Shown here: positions 26,082 to 34,936 of the stretch, piece after piece
Numbering within the stretch: the first letter of the stretch is position 1
Layout of the letters: every line of letters begins with the position of its first letter
Translations under genes and position numbers: made by a program
From: Palsa-506 sp963836355
GTDB lineage: Bacteria; Actinomycetota; Actinomycetes; Streptosporangiales; Streptosporangiaceae
Assembly: GCA_963836355.1 (NCBI GenBank)
Contig: CAWIJO010000004.1
Location: 1-64,000, forward strand
Length of the DNA: 64,000 nt
Direction of reading: 5' to 3'
Notes under the pieces: model-generated
Told to the model about the DNA's origin: nothing
Seen by the model: only the letters and a program-made list of their open reading frames with translations
Database searches by the model: none

Positions 26082-27569
26082 TTATAGCAGGGTCGTTACG
26101 GCCTTGACCTCGGTGTAGGCATGCAGCGCCTCGTGGCCCATCTCGCGGCCCCAGCCGGATTGCTTGTATCCGCCGAACGGCAGTGCCGCGTCGAACACGT
26201 TGTAGCAGTTGATCCAGACCGTGCCGGCCCGCAGCTTCTTGGCCAGGGCGTGCGCCTTGGAGATGTCCTTGGTCCAGATGCCCGCCCCGAGGCCGTACTC
26301 GCTGTCGTTGGCCTGGGCGGCGATCTCGTCCAGGTCGCTGAACGGCGCGGCGACGACCACCGGCCCGAAGATCTCCTCGCGGACCACCTTCATGCCGGCG
26401 TGGGTGTTGATCAGCACGGTCGGCTCGACGAAGAAGCCGCGGTCGCCGAACCGGCCGCCGCCGGCCAGCGCGGTGGCGCCCTCGTCCCGGCCGGACTGCA
26501 GGAAGCCGTTGACCCGGTCGAACTGCTCCTCGGAGACCAGCGGGCCCATCTGCGTTCCCGCTTCCAGCCCCGAGCCTAGCTTGATCGACTTGGCGATCTC
26601 GGCGACGCCGTCCACCACCTCGTCGAAGCGGCTCTGGTGCACGAACAGCCGTGAGCCTGCCACGCAGCACTGGCCGTGGTTGAAGAAGATCGCGTTGGCC
26701 GCGCCCTCGATCGCGCCGTCCACGGCGTCTTCGAAGACGATGTTGGGGCTCTTGCCGCCAAGCTCCAGCGTCAGCTTCTTCAGGTTGCTGGCCCCGGCGG
26801 CCGCCACGATCAGCTTGCCCACCTCGGTCGAGCCGGTGAACGCGACCTTGTCCACGTCGTTGTGCGCGGCCAGCGCCGCGCCCGCGGTCTCGCCGAACCC
26901 CGATACGACGTTCACCACGCCGTCCGGAACCCCGGCCTCGGCGATCAGCCCGGCCAGCCGCAGCGCGGTCAGCGGGGTCTGCTCGGCGGGCTTGAGTATC
27001 ACGCAGTTCCCCGTCGCCAGCGCCGGGCCGAGCTTCCACGCCGCCATCAGCAACGGGAAGTTCCACGGGATGATCTGGCCGACCACGCCGAGCGGCTCCC
27101 GCAGCGTGTAGGAGTGCCAGTTCGCGCCCGGCATGTACGGCACCGAGATGTTGATCGAGTTGCCCTCGATCTTGGTGGCCCAGCCGGCCATGTAATGGAA
27201 CAGGTCAGCGGCCAGCGGCACGTCCGCGGCCTGCGCCACCGCGAACGGCTTGCCGTTATCCAGCGACTCCAGCTGCGCCAGCTCATCCAGGTGCGCCAGG
27301 ATCAGGTCACCGATCCGCCAGATGATCCGGCCCCGCTCAGACGGAGTCATCCGGCTCCACGGCCCGTCGAACGCAGCCCGCGCCGCCCGCACCGCCCGGT
27401 CAATATCCTCCGCGCCGCCCTCGGCAACCCGGGCGAGCGTCTCGCCCGTCGCCGGATCAGGCGTCTCGAACATCCGGCCCGACGCCGCGTCCGCCCACTG
27501 CCCGTTGATGAAAAGCTGCCGCGGCGCCCCGATGAACTCTTCGACGCTCCGGTCCAAGGTCACAGTCAT
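26082..27569 (-). CDS. NAD-dependent aldehyde dehydrogenase
   Basis: A 495-aa ALDH-superfamily enzyme that oxidises an aldehyde to the acid with NAD(P). Catalytic Cys is in HGQCCVAG (C301/C302), the general-base Glu in LELGGKSPN (E269), and the cofactor loop FTGSTEVGK at ~245. Length and motifs are those of class 1/2 aldehyde dehydrogenases. It faces away from the iron alcohol dehydrogenase with 309 bp between, so the two may share control and act in sequence: alcohol to aldehyde to acid. With the methanol dehydrogenases downstream it could remove the aldehyde product. Confidence 0.9.
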   Translation of the reverse strand: MTVTLDRSVEEFIGAPRQLFINGQWADAASGRMFETPDPATGETLARVAEGGAEDIDRAVRAARAAFDGPWSRMTPSERGRIIWRIGDLILAHLDELAQLESLDNGKPFAVAQAADVPLAADLFHYMAGWATKIEGNSINISVPYMPGANWHSYTLREPLGVVGQIIPWNFPLLMAAWKLGPALATGNCVILKPAEQTPLTALRLAGLIAEAGVPDGVVNVVSGFGETAGAALAAHNDVDKVAFTGSTEVGKLIVAAAGASNLKKLTLELGGKSPNIVFEDAVDGAIEGAANAIFFNHGQCCVAGSRLFVHQSRFDEVVDGVAEIAKSIKLGSGLEAGTQMGPLVSEEQFDRVNGFLQSGRDEGATALAGGGRFGDRGFFVEPTVLINTHAGMKVVREEIFGPVVVAAPFSDLDEIAAQANDSEYGLGAGIWTKDISKAHALAKKLRAGTVWINCYNVFDAALPFGGYKQSGWGREMGHEALHAYTEVKAVTTLL

Positions 27570-27878
27570 GGATGGTCATCTCCCTTGCCGCACGGTGCCG
27601 ACAGCCACGTGGTCGCGGCCAGCCTGCAATCGCCGTGCCGTGCCTCGTCTTGTCGGCTGAGGCACATTCGAGTAGTCCTCATTCTCCAGCAGTCCGGGCG
27701 CCACGACAGCTACCCAACAGGTCAGGCCAGGGCGCCCAGGAGGACGGTGTCGTAACTACCCGCTCGCTCCTCGCCGGACAGCTCGCCGTGAAAACCAATG
27801 TCGCGGAAATGCCGACATAACAGACTCTTGACGGCAGGGTAACCTAGGTCTTAGCGGCGTCCCAGGGCAGGAGTCTTC
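27570..27878. promoter_or_regulatory. Divergent promoter region between aldehyde and alcohol dehydrogenase genes
   Basis: Holds the inverted repeat ATGTCG-N9-CGACAT (27798-27818) and, 8 bp later, a -35-like TTGACG (27827-27832) facing the alcohol dehydrogenase. GGCAGGAG at 27866-27873 is the ribosome site of that gene. Confidence 0.5.
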
Positions 27879-29144
27879 GTGCCCATACCACTGGAAAACC
27901 TTGCGATGGTCGAGAGCGGCTTGCCCAGTGTCGGCTGGAACTGCGAAAGGAGCGTCGGCCTTCGGCGGGGCCAGGCGCACAGCGCCCAGCCACCCGCCCG
28001 GCTGGCGAAATTTCACGCTCCGGAGATCGTATTCGGGCCTGGTGCGCTGGCGGAACTCGGTCACTGCGCGGCCCGGCTCGGTGCGCGGCGGCCGTTCCTC
28101 GTCACCGACCCTGGGCTGATCGAGGCGGGCTGGGTGGATGCGGCCGTCGCCTACCTGCGGCACAGCGGGCTGCACCCGGCAGTGTGGCATGACGTTACCC
28201 CCAATCCCAAGGACCACGAGATCGAAGCCGCTTTCCGGATGTACGCCGAGAGCGGCAGCGATGTGATCATCGGGCTGGGCGGCGGCTCTTGCATCGACGC
28301 GGCGAAGGGCGTAGCGATCCTGTCCGGCAACGGCGGCCGGATTCTCGGATACGAAGGGGTGGACCAGGTCATACGCCCGATCCCGCCGACCGTGATGGTG
28401 CCCTCGACCTCTGGCACGGGCGCTGATGTGTCGCAGTTCGCCGTCGTCACCGACATGGCTGCCCGCATAAAGATCACCATCATCAGCCGGACGCTGGTGC
28501 CGGAGATCTCCGTGATCGACCCGCGCCTGCTCACCACGATGCCGGACTGGCTCAGTGCCGCCACCGGGCTGGATGCACTGACGCACGCGATCGAGGCGTT
28601 CGTGTCCCGTGCGCACAACCTGCTGACCGACAGGCACGCGCTGCATGCCGTTGAGCTGATCACCCGGTACCTGCTCCGCACTCAGCTGCGGCCGAGCGAG
28701 GCCAGCCCGCGCCTGGCCATGGCCCAGGGGTCGCTGGAGGCGGGGATGGCGTTCACCAACGCCATCCTGGGTGCCACCCACGCGATGAGCCACCAGGTTG
28801 GCGGGCTCTTGGATGTGGCGCACGGGCTGGTGAATGGCGTGCTGCTGCCCCATGTCATCAGGTTCAATGCGGAGGCCCAGCCTGACCGGTTCGTTCCGCT
28901 GGCGGAGGCTGCCGGCCTCAGTATTGACGGCGTGCCGGCCCACGAGGTGGCGCTGCTCCTCGCCGAACGGGTACGCGAACTGGCCGACGAGGTGGGCGTG
29001 CCGAGGGGGCTGGCCACGCTCGGGGTCACCGAGGCCGTGCTACCCCAGCTGGCCCGGACTACCTTGAATGACGCCTGCCTGGCCACCAATCCCCGCGAAG
29101 CGGACGCGCGGGACATCGAGGCGCTGTTCCGGGCCGCCCTGTGA
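27879..29144 (+). CDS. Iron-containing alcohol dehydrogenase (group III, ErcA-like context)
   Basis: A 421-aa Fe-ADH family protein. GGGS nucleotide loop at GLGGGSCIDAAKG; STSGTGADVSQF; metal ligands expected at the Asp in TGLDALTHAIEAF and His in that segment, in ATHAMSHQVGG and in DVAHGLVNG. GTG 27879 has a ribosome site; an ATG at 27906 is an alternative. It is followed after 10 nt by a histidine kinase and a LuxR-type response regulator. The same gene set (iron ADH, kinase, LuxR regulator) occurs with the Pseudomonas ethanol-oxidation erc/erb genes, where the dehydrogenase is needed for regulation. A sensing role here is inferred. Confidence 0.85.
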   Translation: MPIPLENLAMVESGLPSVGWNCERSVGLRRGQAHSAQPPARLAKFHAPEIVFGPGALAELGHCAARLGARRPFLVTDPGLIEAGWVDAAVAYLRHSGLHPAVWHDVTPNPKDHEIEAAFRMYAESGSDVIIGLGGGSCIDAAKGVAILSGNGGRILGYEGVDQVIRPIPPTVMVPSTSGTGADVSQFAVVTDMAARIKITIISRTLVPEISVIDPRLLTTMPDWLSAATGLDALTHAIEAFVSRAHNLLTDRHALHAVELITRYLLRTQLRPSEASPRLAMAQGSLEAGMAFTNAILGATHAMSHQVGGLLDVAHGLVNGVLLPHVIRFNAEAQPDRFVPLAEAAGLSIDGVPAHEVALLLAERVRELADEVGVPRGLATLGVTEAVLPQLARTTLNDACLATNPREADARDIEALFRAAL

Positions 29145-29154
29145 GGTACCGCCG

Positions 29155-30558
29155 GTGACCGAATTAGGCCCCGATGCTCATCCGGGCGACTTGGATATCC
29201 TGACTGGTCTTCGCTCGGGCAAACGCTCGTACTACCCGGAGTACATTCGCTCCGCCGAGCGCCTGGAGCAGGCCGTGCAGGCGCTGGACGGCATCTCCCG
29301 TGCCCTGGTGCGTACCGCAGCCGGCCCCCGCACGCTGGTCGAGTGGGTGGTGCGGACGGCGACGGCGCATCTGCAGGCCGACTGGCTGCTGTTCGTCGTG
29401 GCCGACGGGGTCCTGCCCGCCGCGCGCCCCCGGTTTCTCGCGGTGATCGGCGGCGAGCTGATCGACGAAGAGGCCAGCCTGCCCGCCGAAGTACGTGAAC
29501 ACCTGGCCGTGCTTCGCGGTCGTCCCTGGGAGGTCGAGTCGCCAGATAGCGGCCAGGGCTGGGTGCGGGTGTCGATGACCCTGGAGGACGAGCCGGTCGG
29601 CGGGATCGCAGCGCGGCCGAGGGCCGGGCTGGAGGTGGCCGCCACCGACCGCGCGATCTTGCGGGTGCTCGCCAACCAGGCCGCCGTGGCGCTGCACAAC
29701 TCATTCCTGTTCCACGCCACCACCCAGCTGCGCGGCCGCAGCGAGCAGCTCTATGACGCGACCACACAGCACGCCAGGGATCTGGCCGCGCGAAGCGCCG
29801 AGCTGGCGCAGACGCAGCAGCAGCTCGACGCGGTATTGCGGCGACAAGCGCTGGACGACGAGCGGCACCGCATCGCGCGCGAGCTGCACGACAGCGTGAC
29901 CCAGTCCATGCTGTCGATCGGCATGACAATCGAGCTGTGCCGGGCCGAGCTGGAGAGCATCGGCGGCCCGGCCCGGAAGATCGCCGAGCGCCTGGTGCCG
30001 GCCAAAGACCTCACGCGGCACACGGCTGAGCAGCTGCGCGCCGCGATCTACGCGCTGCACCACGCCGCCGACGAGTCGCCCGGACCGCTGCCGGTGATGC
30101 TCCAGCGGCTATGCACGGTGCACCGGCCCGCCGGCCTGCACGTGAAGATGATGCTGGACCGAAGCCCGATCCCGCTGCCTCCCGAAGTCGAGCAGTCCAT
30201 GCTGCGGTGGACCGGCGAGGCGCTGTTCAACGCTGCGGCGCACGGCATGGCCACGCGGGCAGTGGTCCGGCTGCGTTATCCGGCCGGCGCGGTGGCCATC
30301 AGCGTGTCCGACGACGGGTCCGGTGACCCGGCACAGTTACGCCGCGCCCTGCGGCTGTCCCGCGGGGCAGACCTGTCCGGGCTGCACCGCGGACTGGCGA
30401 ACATGCTGGACATGGCTGATGAGCTGGGTGGCACATTGTCCATCCGTCGCTCCCGGGCAGGTGGCGTATTTCTGCGGCTGGACATCCCCCTGCCATTGCC
30501 CGGGCGCAGGCCATCCGACGGCCGACAGCCACGAGAAGGATGCGGTGCCGATGCGTGA
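29155..30558 (+). CDS. Soluble sensor histidine kinase (GAF + HisKA_3)
   Basis: A 467-aa kinase without membrane segments. A GAF-like domain (about 25-190) is followed by a coiled coil (about 195-230), the HisKA_3 dimerisation box RIARELHDSVTQ with phospho-acceptor H245, and an HATPase_c domain with EALFNAAAHG (N box), SDDGSGD (G1) and HRGLANMLDMADELGG (G2). GTG 29155 was taken as start. Its stop overlaps the response regulator start by 8 nt. It probably senses a cytoplasmic redox or alcohol-related signal through GAF; the ligand is unknown. Confidence 0.87.
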   Translation: MTELGPDAHPGDLDILTGLRSGKRSYYPEYIRSAERLEQAVQALDGISRALVRTAAGPRTLVEWVVRTATAHLQADWLLFVVADGVLPAARPRFLAVIGGELIDEEASLPAEVREHLAVLRGRPWEVESPDSGQGWVRVSMTLEDEPVGGIAARPRAGLEVAATDRAILRVLANQAAVALHNSFLFHATTQLRGRSEQLYDATTQHARDLAARSAELAQTQQQLDAVLRRQALDDERHRIARELHDSVTQSMLSIGMTIELCRAELESIGGPARKIAERLVPAKDLTRHTAEQLRAAIYALHHAADESPGPLPVMLQRLCTVHRPAGLHVKMMLDRSPIPLPPEVEQSMLRWTGEALFNAAAHGMATRAVVRLRYPAGAVAISVSDDGSGDPAQLRRALRLSRGADLSGLHRGLANMLDMADELGGTLSIRRSRAGGVFLRLDIPLPLPGRRPSDGRQPREGCGADA

Positions 30559-31237
30559 GACGCCGCCGAGCCAGGCGGAGCCTGCTGGCGAGGTCCTGGT
30601 CAAGATCGTGCTCATCGACGATCACGCGATCCTCCGGCAGGGTCTGCGTTCGCTGCTGGAACGCGAACCCGACTTACAAGTCGTCGGCGAGGCCAGCTCG
30701 CCGGGCGAGGCACTGGCCGTCGTCGAGCGGACCCGGCCGACGATCGTGCTGCTGGACATGAAGCTGTCGCCTGCATCGGACAACGACGGGCTGGGCCTTT
30801 GCGCTCGGCTAACCAGGCAGTATCCCGGGCTCGGGGTCCTGGTGCTCTCTACCTTCGTGGACGACGCGCTGGTGGTGAGCGCCATTAAGCACGGAGCGTG
30901 TGGCTACGTGGTCAAGGATGTTGACACCATAGAGCTGGTTCGGGCAATCCGGCTGGTCGCCAGGCAGGGAAGTGCGTTCGACTCCCGTTCGGCAGCCGCG
31001 ATGATGCGGTCGATCCACGCCCCGCAGGCACGCTCACCGCTGACCGAACGCGAGCTGAACGTGCTGCGGCTGGTCGCGAACGGCCTCAGCAACCGGGGCA
31101 TCGGCGCGCAGCTGCATCTGTCGGAGACCACGATTAAATTCCACGTCCGCAACATCATGCGCAAGCTTGATGCGACCAGCCGCGCCGAGGCGGTCTACAA
31201 GGCCACCAAGAACGGCATGGACCTGACGTCCGCCTGA
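30551..31237 (+). CDS. LuxR/NarL-family response regulator
   Basis: A 228-aa response regulator: receiver domain with VLIDDHAILRQGL and phospho-acceptor D69 in VLLDMKLSP, then a LuxR helix-turn-helix (LTERELNVLRLVANGLSNRG, LSETTIKFHVRNIMRKL). ATG 30551 overlaps the kinase gene, so they form a pair. By position it is the likely activator of the alcohol/aldehyde dehydrogenase and methanol dehydrogenase genes. Ends convergently 19 bp from the methyltransferase gene. Confidence 0.9.
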   Translation: MRETPPSQAEPAGEVLVKIVLIDDHAILRQGLRSLLEREPDLQVVGEASSPGEALAVVERTRPTIVLLDMKLSPASDNDGLGLCARLTRQYPGLGVLVLSTFVDDALVVSAIKHGACGYVVKDVDTIELVRAIRLVARQGSAFDSRSAAAMMRSIHAPQARSPLTERELNVLRLVANGLSNRGIGAQLHLSETTIKFHVRNIMRKLDATSRAEAVYKATKNGMDLTSA

Positions 31238-31256
31238 GGACAATGTCCCTTTCGGG

Positions 31257-32189
31257 CTATCCGACATTGAGCACCAGCCAGCCTCCGTGGTACTCGTGCA
31301 CCGAATGGAGATGGCCAGCGCGGTCGCCCAGCGCACCGAGTTGGCGCAGATCAAAGGTAAGGATATGGCCGTAGGCGGCGGTGGGTTCGTCCTCTACCGG
31401 CACGGCGACCACTACCTGATGGCGGGCGACACGGAGCGCTTCGCGAATCACGGCGTTGCCATGGTCCGGGCTCAGGTGCTCCAGCAGATGGATGATGCTG
31501 ACAGTGTCGGTCCAGTCGTCGGGCACCGGGATCCGCGCCGCATCGCACACCAGGGTGCTTACTTGCAGCCCCCGCGCGGCGGCAACGGTCGTCAGCAGGC
31601 GCATGGTTCCGCCGGACAGGTCGGAGGCGGTCACTGTATTTCCCGGCCGCTCGGCCAGCAGCAGCGGAAGGAAGCCGAAGCAGGAGCCGACGTCGAGCAC
31701 CTGGCCGTCCGGAATGAGCTGCAACGCATGCTCATAAACGGGGGCAAACTCGCTGATCGTATGCCCGTGGCGGTGCGCAGCGGCCGGCGTCCGCCAGCAC
31801 TGGCGGATTCGGGCCAGGGTATTGCCGTAGAACGTGCTCCATGCCAGCAGCGGGTCATCAATGCAGGACCGCACGATGCCGGTGAATATCCGCTCGAAGA
31901 TGTCCAACCCAGACAGCCAGCCCGGCGCGAACAGCTCGTCGGCCAGCAGCCCGGCCACGTCGTTGTCGAGCTGGTCGGGGCGCTGCCAGTGGCTCACCTC
32001 GATCCGGCGGCCGCGTTCGGCAAGGCAGAAATGCTCGGTGCGGACGACGGGACCGGGTTTCTCGGCACCACTGCGAGGCGGCTCGACGCGGAGCACGCTG
32101 ACGAGATGGTCGTCGTAGCGGCCGTGCAGGCACGGCGCGAGCGGGTCGATGGTCTGCGGTAGAGACCGGATCAGGCTCGGCTCGCTCAT
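31257..32189 (-). CDS. mftM: SAM-dependent methyltransferase, probable mycofactocin oligosaccharide methyltransferase MftM
   Basis: A 310-aa class I methyltransferase. SAM motif I is VLDVGSCFGFLPLLLAE (about 175), followed by TASDLSGGTMRLL and SIIHLLEHLSPDHG. The N-terminal 160 residues are specific to the MftM group as I remember it (methylation of the glucan chain of mycofactocin at the 2-O position of the second glucose). It is transcribed with the CoxE and MoxR genes (4-nt overlap) and lies 6 kb from mftA. The family label is from memory; the methyltransferase fold itself is certain. Confidence 0.72.
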   Translation of the reverse strand: MSEPSLIRSLPQTIDPLAPCLHGRYDDHLVSVLRVEPPRSGAEKPGPVVRTEHFCLAERGRRIEVSHWQRPDQLDNDVAGLLADELFAPGWLSGLDIFERIFTGIVRSCIDDPLLAWSTFYGNTLARIRQCWRTPAAAHRHGHTISEFAPVYEHALQLIPDGQVLDVGSCFGFLPLLLAERPGNTVTASDLSGGTMRLLTTVAAARGLQVSTLVCDAARIPVPDDWTDTVSIIHLLEHLSPDHGNAVIREALRVARHQVVVAVPVEDEPTAAYGHILTFDLRQLGALGDRAGHLHSVHEYHGGWLVLNVG

Positions 32190-33709
32190 CGTCCGGTCGC
32201 CTCCACGGAAATCAGCTGGGCTGCGCGCTGCAGCCCGGTGAGATCAGCGACGACCTGAACGCGGTCGCAGAACTCCGCGTAGCGTGGCAGGTCACATGCC
32301 CCGAGGCCCCAGGAGTACCGGGATTCCGGGGTCAGCCAGATCGTCTCGCGCACCCTGCGGGTGATCTCCTGGAAGGTGTCCAGCCGGGCTTCTCTGCCGT
32401 TTCCGCGTCCGTCTCCGAGCACGATGAGCGTGGTGCGGCGCTCCAGCGCGCCGGGGTGCTCCGACAGCAGCTGGGTGAACGTCGCGCCGTAATCCGAGCT
32501 TGCGTCCACGTCGAGCAGCCCGCCCGCCGGCAGCCCATCGAATACCAGCCCGAGCGCCCGTTCCAGCGGATGCTCGGCGAAAAGGTCCGTGATCTCCACT
32601 GGCGCGTCGACGAACGCGAACGATCGAGCCTGCGTGAACAGCGACTGCATGCCATACACCAGATGCAGCGTGAACCGCGCGGTCGCCCGCACCGACAGCG
32701 ACACGTCGGTCAGCAGCACCATCCGGGGCTTGTCCGCGGCACGGCTAGTGATGACGGGCTGGAATGGGACGCCCTCGTAGCGCATGTTCTTGCGCATGGT
32801 GCGACCTGGGTTCACCCGGCCGCGTGGCGTGCTGCGCTGACGGCTTGTCGGGGCGCCGCGCAGCTGGCGGGCCAGCCGGCGCAGCGCCTCCTCCAGCTCG
32901 GCTCGCTCCTGCTCATCGACGTACTCGATCCGCGCGCGCTGGGCGATCCTCGCCTCCGCTGCCGCGCCGGCGAGCTTGTCCAGGTAGCGTCGCAACAGCT
33001 CGGGCAGATCATCGATGACGCCTGCCAGCTGCCGTCGTAGCATCGCCAGGGCCTGCTCATCGATGTCCTCATCGGCGGCCCCCAGCCAGCCGAGCAGCAC
33101 CTCCTGCTGCGCCACCGTCAGCGTGGTGTCGACCCGGTGCCCGGTCGGCGGGGCGAGCTGGCCTGGCAGGCCAGGGTTATGCAGCCGGTCGGTTTCCAGC
33201 TGCACGGAGGCTCCAGCGTCGCGCGCGCCATCGGCGCTGCCGGAGGACAACACGATCTCGTCGGTTACCGATGCCAGGTCGATTTTGTTGGCTTCCTGGT
33301 GCAGGTTGTACTGCTGGGCGAGATCTTCCTGGCGGAAGTAGTCCCTGATGTCGGCCGGCTTGCCGTGGCTGTGTCCCTGCTGCGGGAGCTGCGAAGGCTC
33401 CTCGGACACTGTGAACGACTGCAGCTCGCCCCTGTCGGCCAGGTCGTCGTGCTCATGATTGTGAACGCGGGTATCGGCCCGGTCGGCTACCGGCCGCAAC
33501 GAGAAGAACGCCGTGAACAGCTCGTCGAACAGCTCGTCGTCGCGCCGGTCCTTGATCAGTGTCACGCGCAGTGCCGCCCGCAGCGTATCGGAGTCACTGA
33601 GCACGCCAGGCTGGGCGGCAGCCAGCATCGCGTCGGCAGCCTCGGCGACCGACACGCGCACGCCGAACAGCCTCAGCAGGCGGACGAACCGGTGCAGGCC
33701 ACTTACCAC
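32186..33709 (-). CDS. CoxE-like VWA domain protein
   Basis: A 507-aa protein of the CoxE family. The N-terminal half carries acidic and His-rich stretches (VHNHEHDD, GHSHG) and a coiled segment; the C-terminal half is a von Willebrand A domain with metal-ion site TDVSLSVRA (D-x-S-x-S) and VLGDGRGN. CoxE/MoxR pairs act as ATP-driven chaperones that help insert metal or cofactor in dehydrogenases (known for CO dehydrogenase and methanol dehydrogenase). GTG/ATG start at 33709; 12 nt after the MoxR stop. The next genes upstream are the methanol dehydrogenases, the probable clients. Confidence 0.82.
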   Translation of the reverse strand: MVSGLHRFVRLLRLFGVRVSVAEAADAMLAAAQPGVLSDSDTLRAALRVTLIKDRRDDELFDELFTAFFSLRPVADRADTRVHNHEHDDLADRGELQSFTVSEEPSQLPQQGHSHGKPADIRDYFRQEDLAQQYNLHQEANKIDLASVTDEIVLSSGSADGARDAGASVQLETDRLHNPGLPGQLAPPTGHRVDTTLTVAQQEVLLGWLGAADEDIDEQALAMLRRQLAGVIDDLPELLRRYLDKLAGAAAEARIAQRARIEYVDEQERAELEEALRRLARQLRGAPTSRQRSTPRGRVNPGRTMRKNMRYEGVPFQPVITSRAADKPRMVLLTDVSLSVRATARFTLHLVYGMQSLFTQARSFAFVDAPVEITDLFAEHPLERALGLVFDGLPAGGLLDVDASSDYGATFTQLLSEHPGALERRTTLIVLGDGRGNGREARLDTFQEITRRVRETIWLTPESRYSWGLGACDLPRYAEFCDRVQVVADLTGLQRAAQLISVEATGR

Positions 33710-33721
33710 ATGCCGCTCCGC

Positions 33722-34891
33722 TCAGCCAGGCCGTCGCCGGGTGAACGCTGCGAATGACCGGCTGCCCTGGCCCTCGCTGGCGGCGGCGCGGCGGCTCGGG
33801 CCGGGACCCGGGGCGCCGTAGTAGCCCTCGTCGTGGCGGCCTGGCTGGTCCTTGGCCGCGCGGGCGGTTCGGCCACCGGCCGGTTTCAGCCCGGCATGCC
33901 CGTGCTCATGCTCATCACCATGACCGTGGCGATGGGCTGGGGCGGGCAGTTCGCGGTTCGGGTCGACCAGGCGGGGCAGCACCTCCACCGCGCGCTGCAA
34001 GTCCCGCTCGTACTTCAGCACAATGTTGGCAGTGTCGCCTAGCACGCCCGCGTCGAGCTCGTCGACGCCGAGGACGGTCAGGGTACGCGCCCAGTCGATC
34101 GTTTCAGAGATGCTGGGGCTCTTGCGCAGCGATAGCTCCCGCAGTCCGCGCACCACCTGCACCAGCCGCCGGGCGGCCGCCTCGGGCAGCCCGGTCTTTT
34201 TGGACCGCACGATCTCGAGTTCCCGTTCCGCGTCCGGGTAGTCGAGGAACAGGTGCAGGCAACGGCGCTTCAGCGCGGCTGAGAGGTCACGAGTGTTGTT
34301 CGAGGTGAGCACCACATACGGTGGCGTCTTCGCCGTGTAGGTGCCGATCTCCGGAACCGAAACCTGAAACTCGCCGAGGCATTCAAGGAACACTGCCTCC
34401 AGGGCCTCATCGGCACGGTCTACCTCGTCGATCAGCAGGACGGCCGGCCGATCGCCGCGGATGGCGTCCAATATGGGACGGGCTACCAGGAAGTGGTCGG
34501 AGAAGAACACGCCGTCGTGGGCCTCGATCCGGGCGACCGCTGCGGGAATGTCCGGTGCGTCGGCGATGATGTCGTTGATCTTCTCGCGCAGCATCTGGGT
34601 GTACAGCAGCTGCTTGCCGTAATCCCATTCATACAGCGCCCTGGTCTCGTCCTGCCCCTCGTAGCATTGCAGCCGGAGCAGCCGACGGCCGGTCACGATC
34701 GCCAGTGTCTTGGCAAGCTCGGTCTTTCCGACGCCGGCCGGGCCTTCCAGCAGGACCGGCTTGTTCAGCTGTGTTACCAGGAAGACTGTGGTGGCTAGCC
34801 GCCGGTCGGCAATGTACCCGGCCGCGGCGAACCGGCTGACGACGTCGTCGATCGACAGGAAGGGGCGGCGCTCATCGTTCGACTCGGGCAC
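33722..34891 (-). CDS. MoxR-family AAA ATPase
   Basis: A 389-aa AAA+ protein with Walker A LLEGPAGVGKTELAK, Walker B AVLLIDEVDRAD and sensor VVLTSNNTRDLS, typical of MoxR/CoxD ATPases that pair with VWA proteins. The C-terminal 75 residues are unusual: a His-rich run (HRHGHGDEHEHGH) followed by a basic, Gly/Pro-rich tail. The His run suggests metal (Zn, Ni or Fe) binding, fitting maturation of the metal-dependent methanol dehydrogenases immediately upstream. Gene order mdo-moxR-coxE-mftM on one strand suggests one transcription unit. Confidence 0.85.
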   Translation of the reverse strand: MPESNDERRPFLSIDDVVSRFAAAGYIADRRLATTVFLVTQLNKPVLLEGPAGVGKTELAKTLAIVTGRRLLRLQCYEGQDETRALYEWDYGKQLLYTQMLREKINDIIADAPDIPAAVARIEAHDGVFFSDHFLVARPILDAIRGDRPAVLLIDEVDRADEALEAVFLECLGEFQVSVPEIGTYTAKTPPYVVLTSNNTRDLSAALKRRCLHLFLDYPDAERELEIVRSKKTGLPEAAARRLVQVVRGLRELSLRKSPSISETIDWARTLTVLGVDELDAGVLGDTANIVLKYERDLQRAVEVLPRLVDPNRELPAPAHRHGHGDEHEHGHAGLKPAGGRTARAAKDQPGRHDEGYYGAPGPGPSRRAAASEGQGSRSFAAFTRRRPG

Positions 34892-34936
34892 GTGTCCTCC
34901 GGTTCGTCGGGGCCGTGGGCGGGCCGCCGCTGGCGG

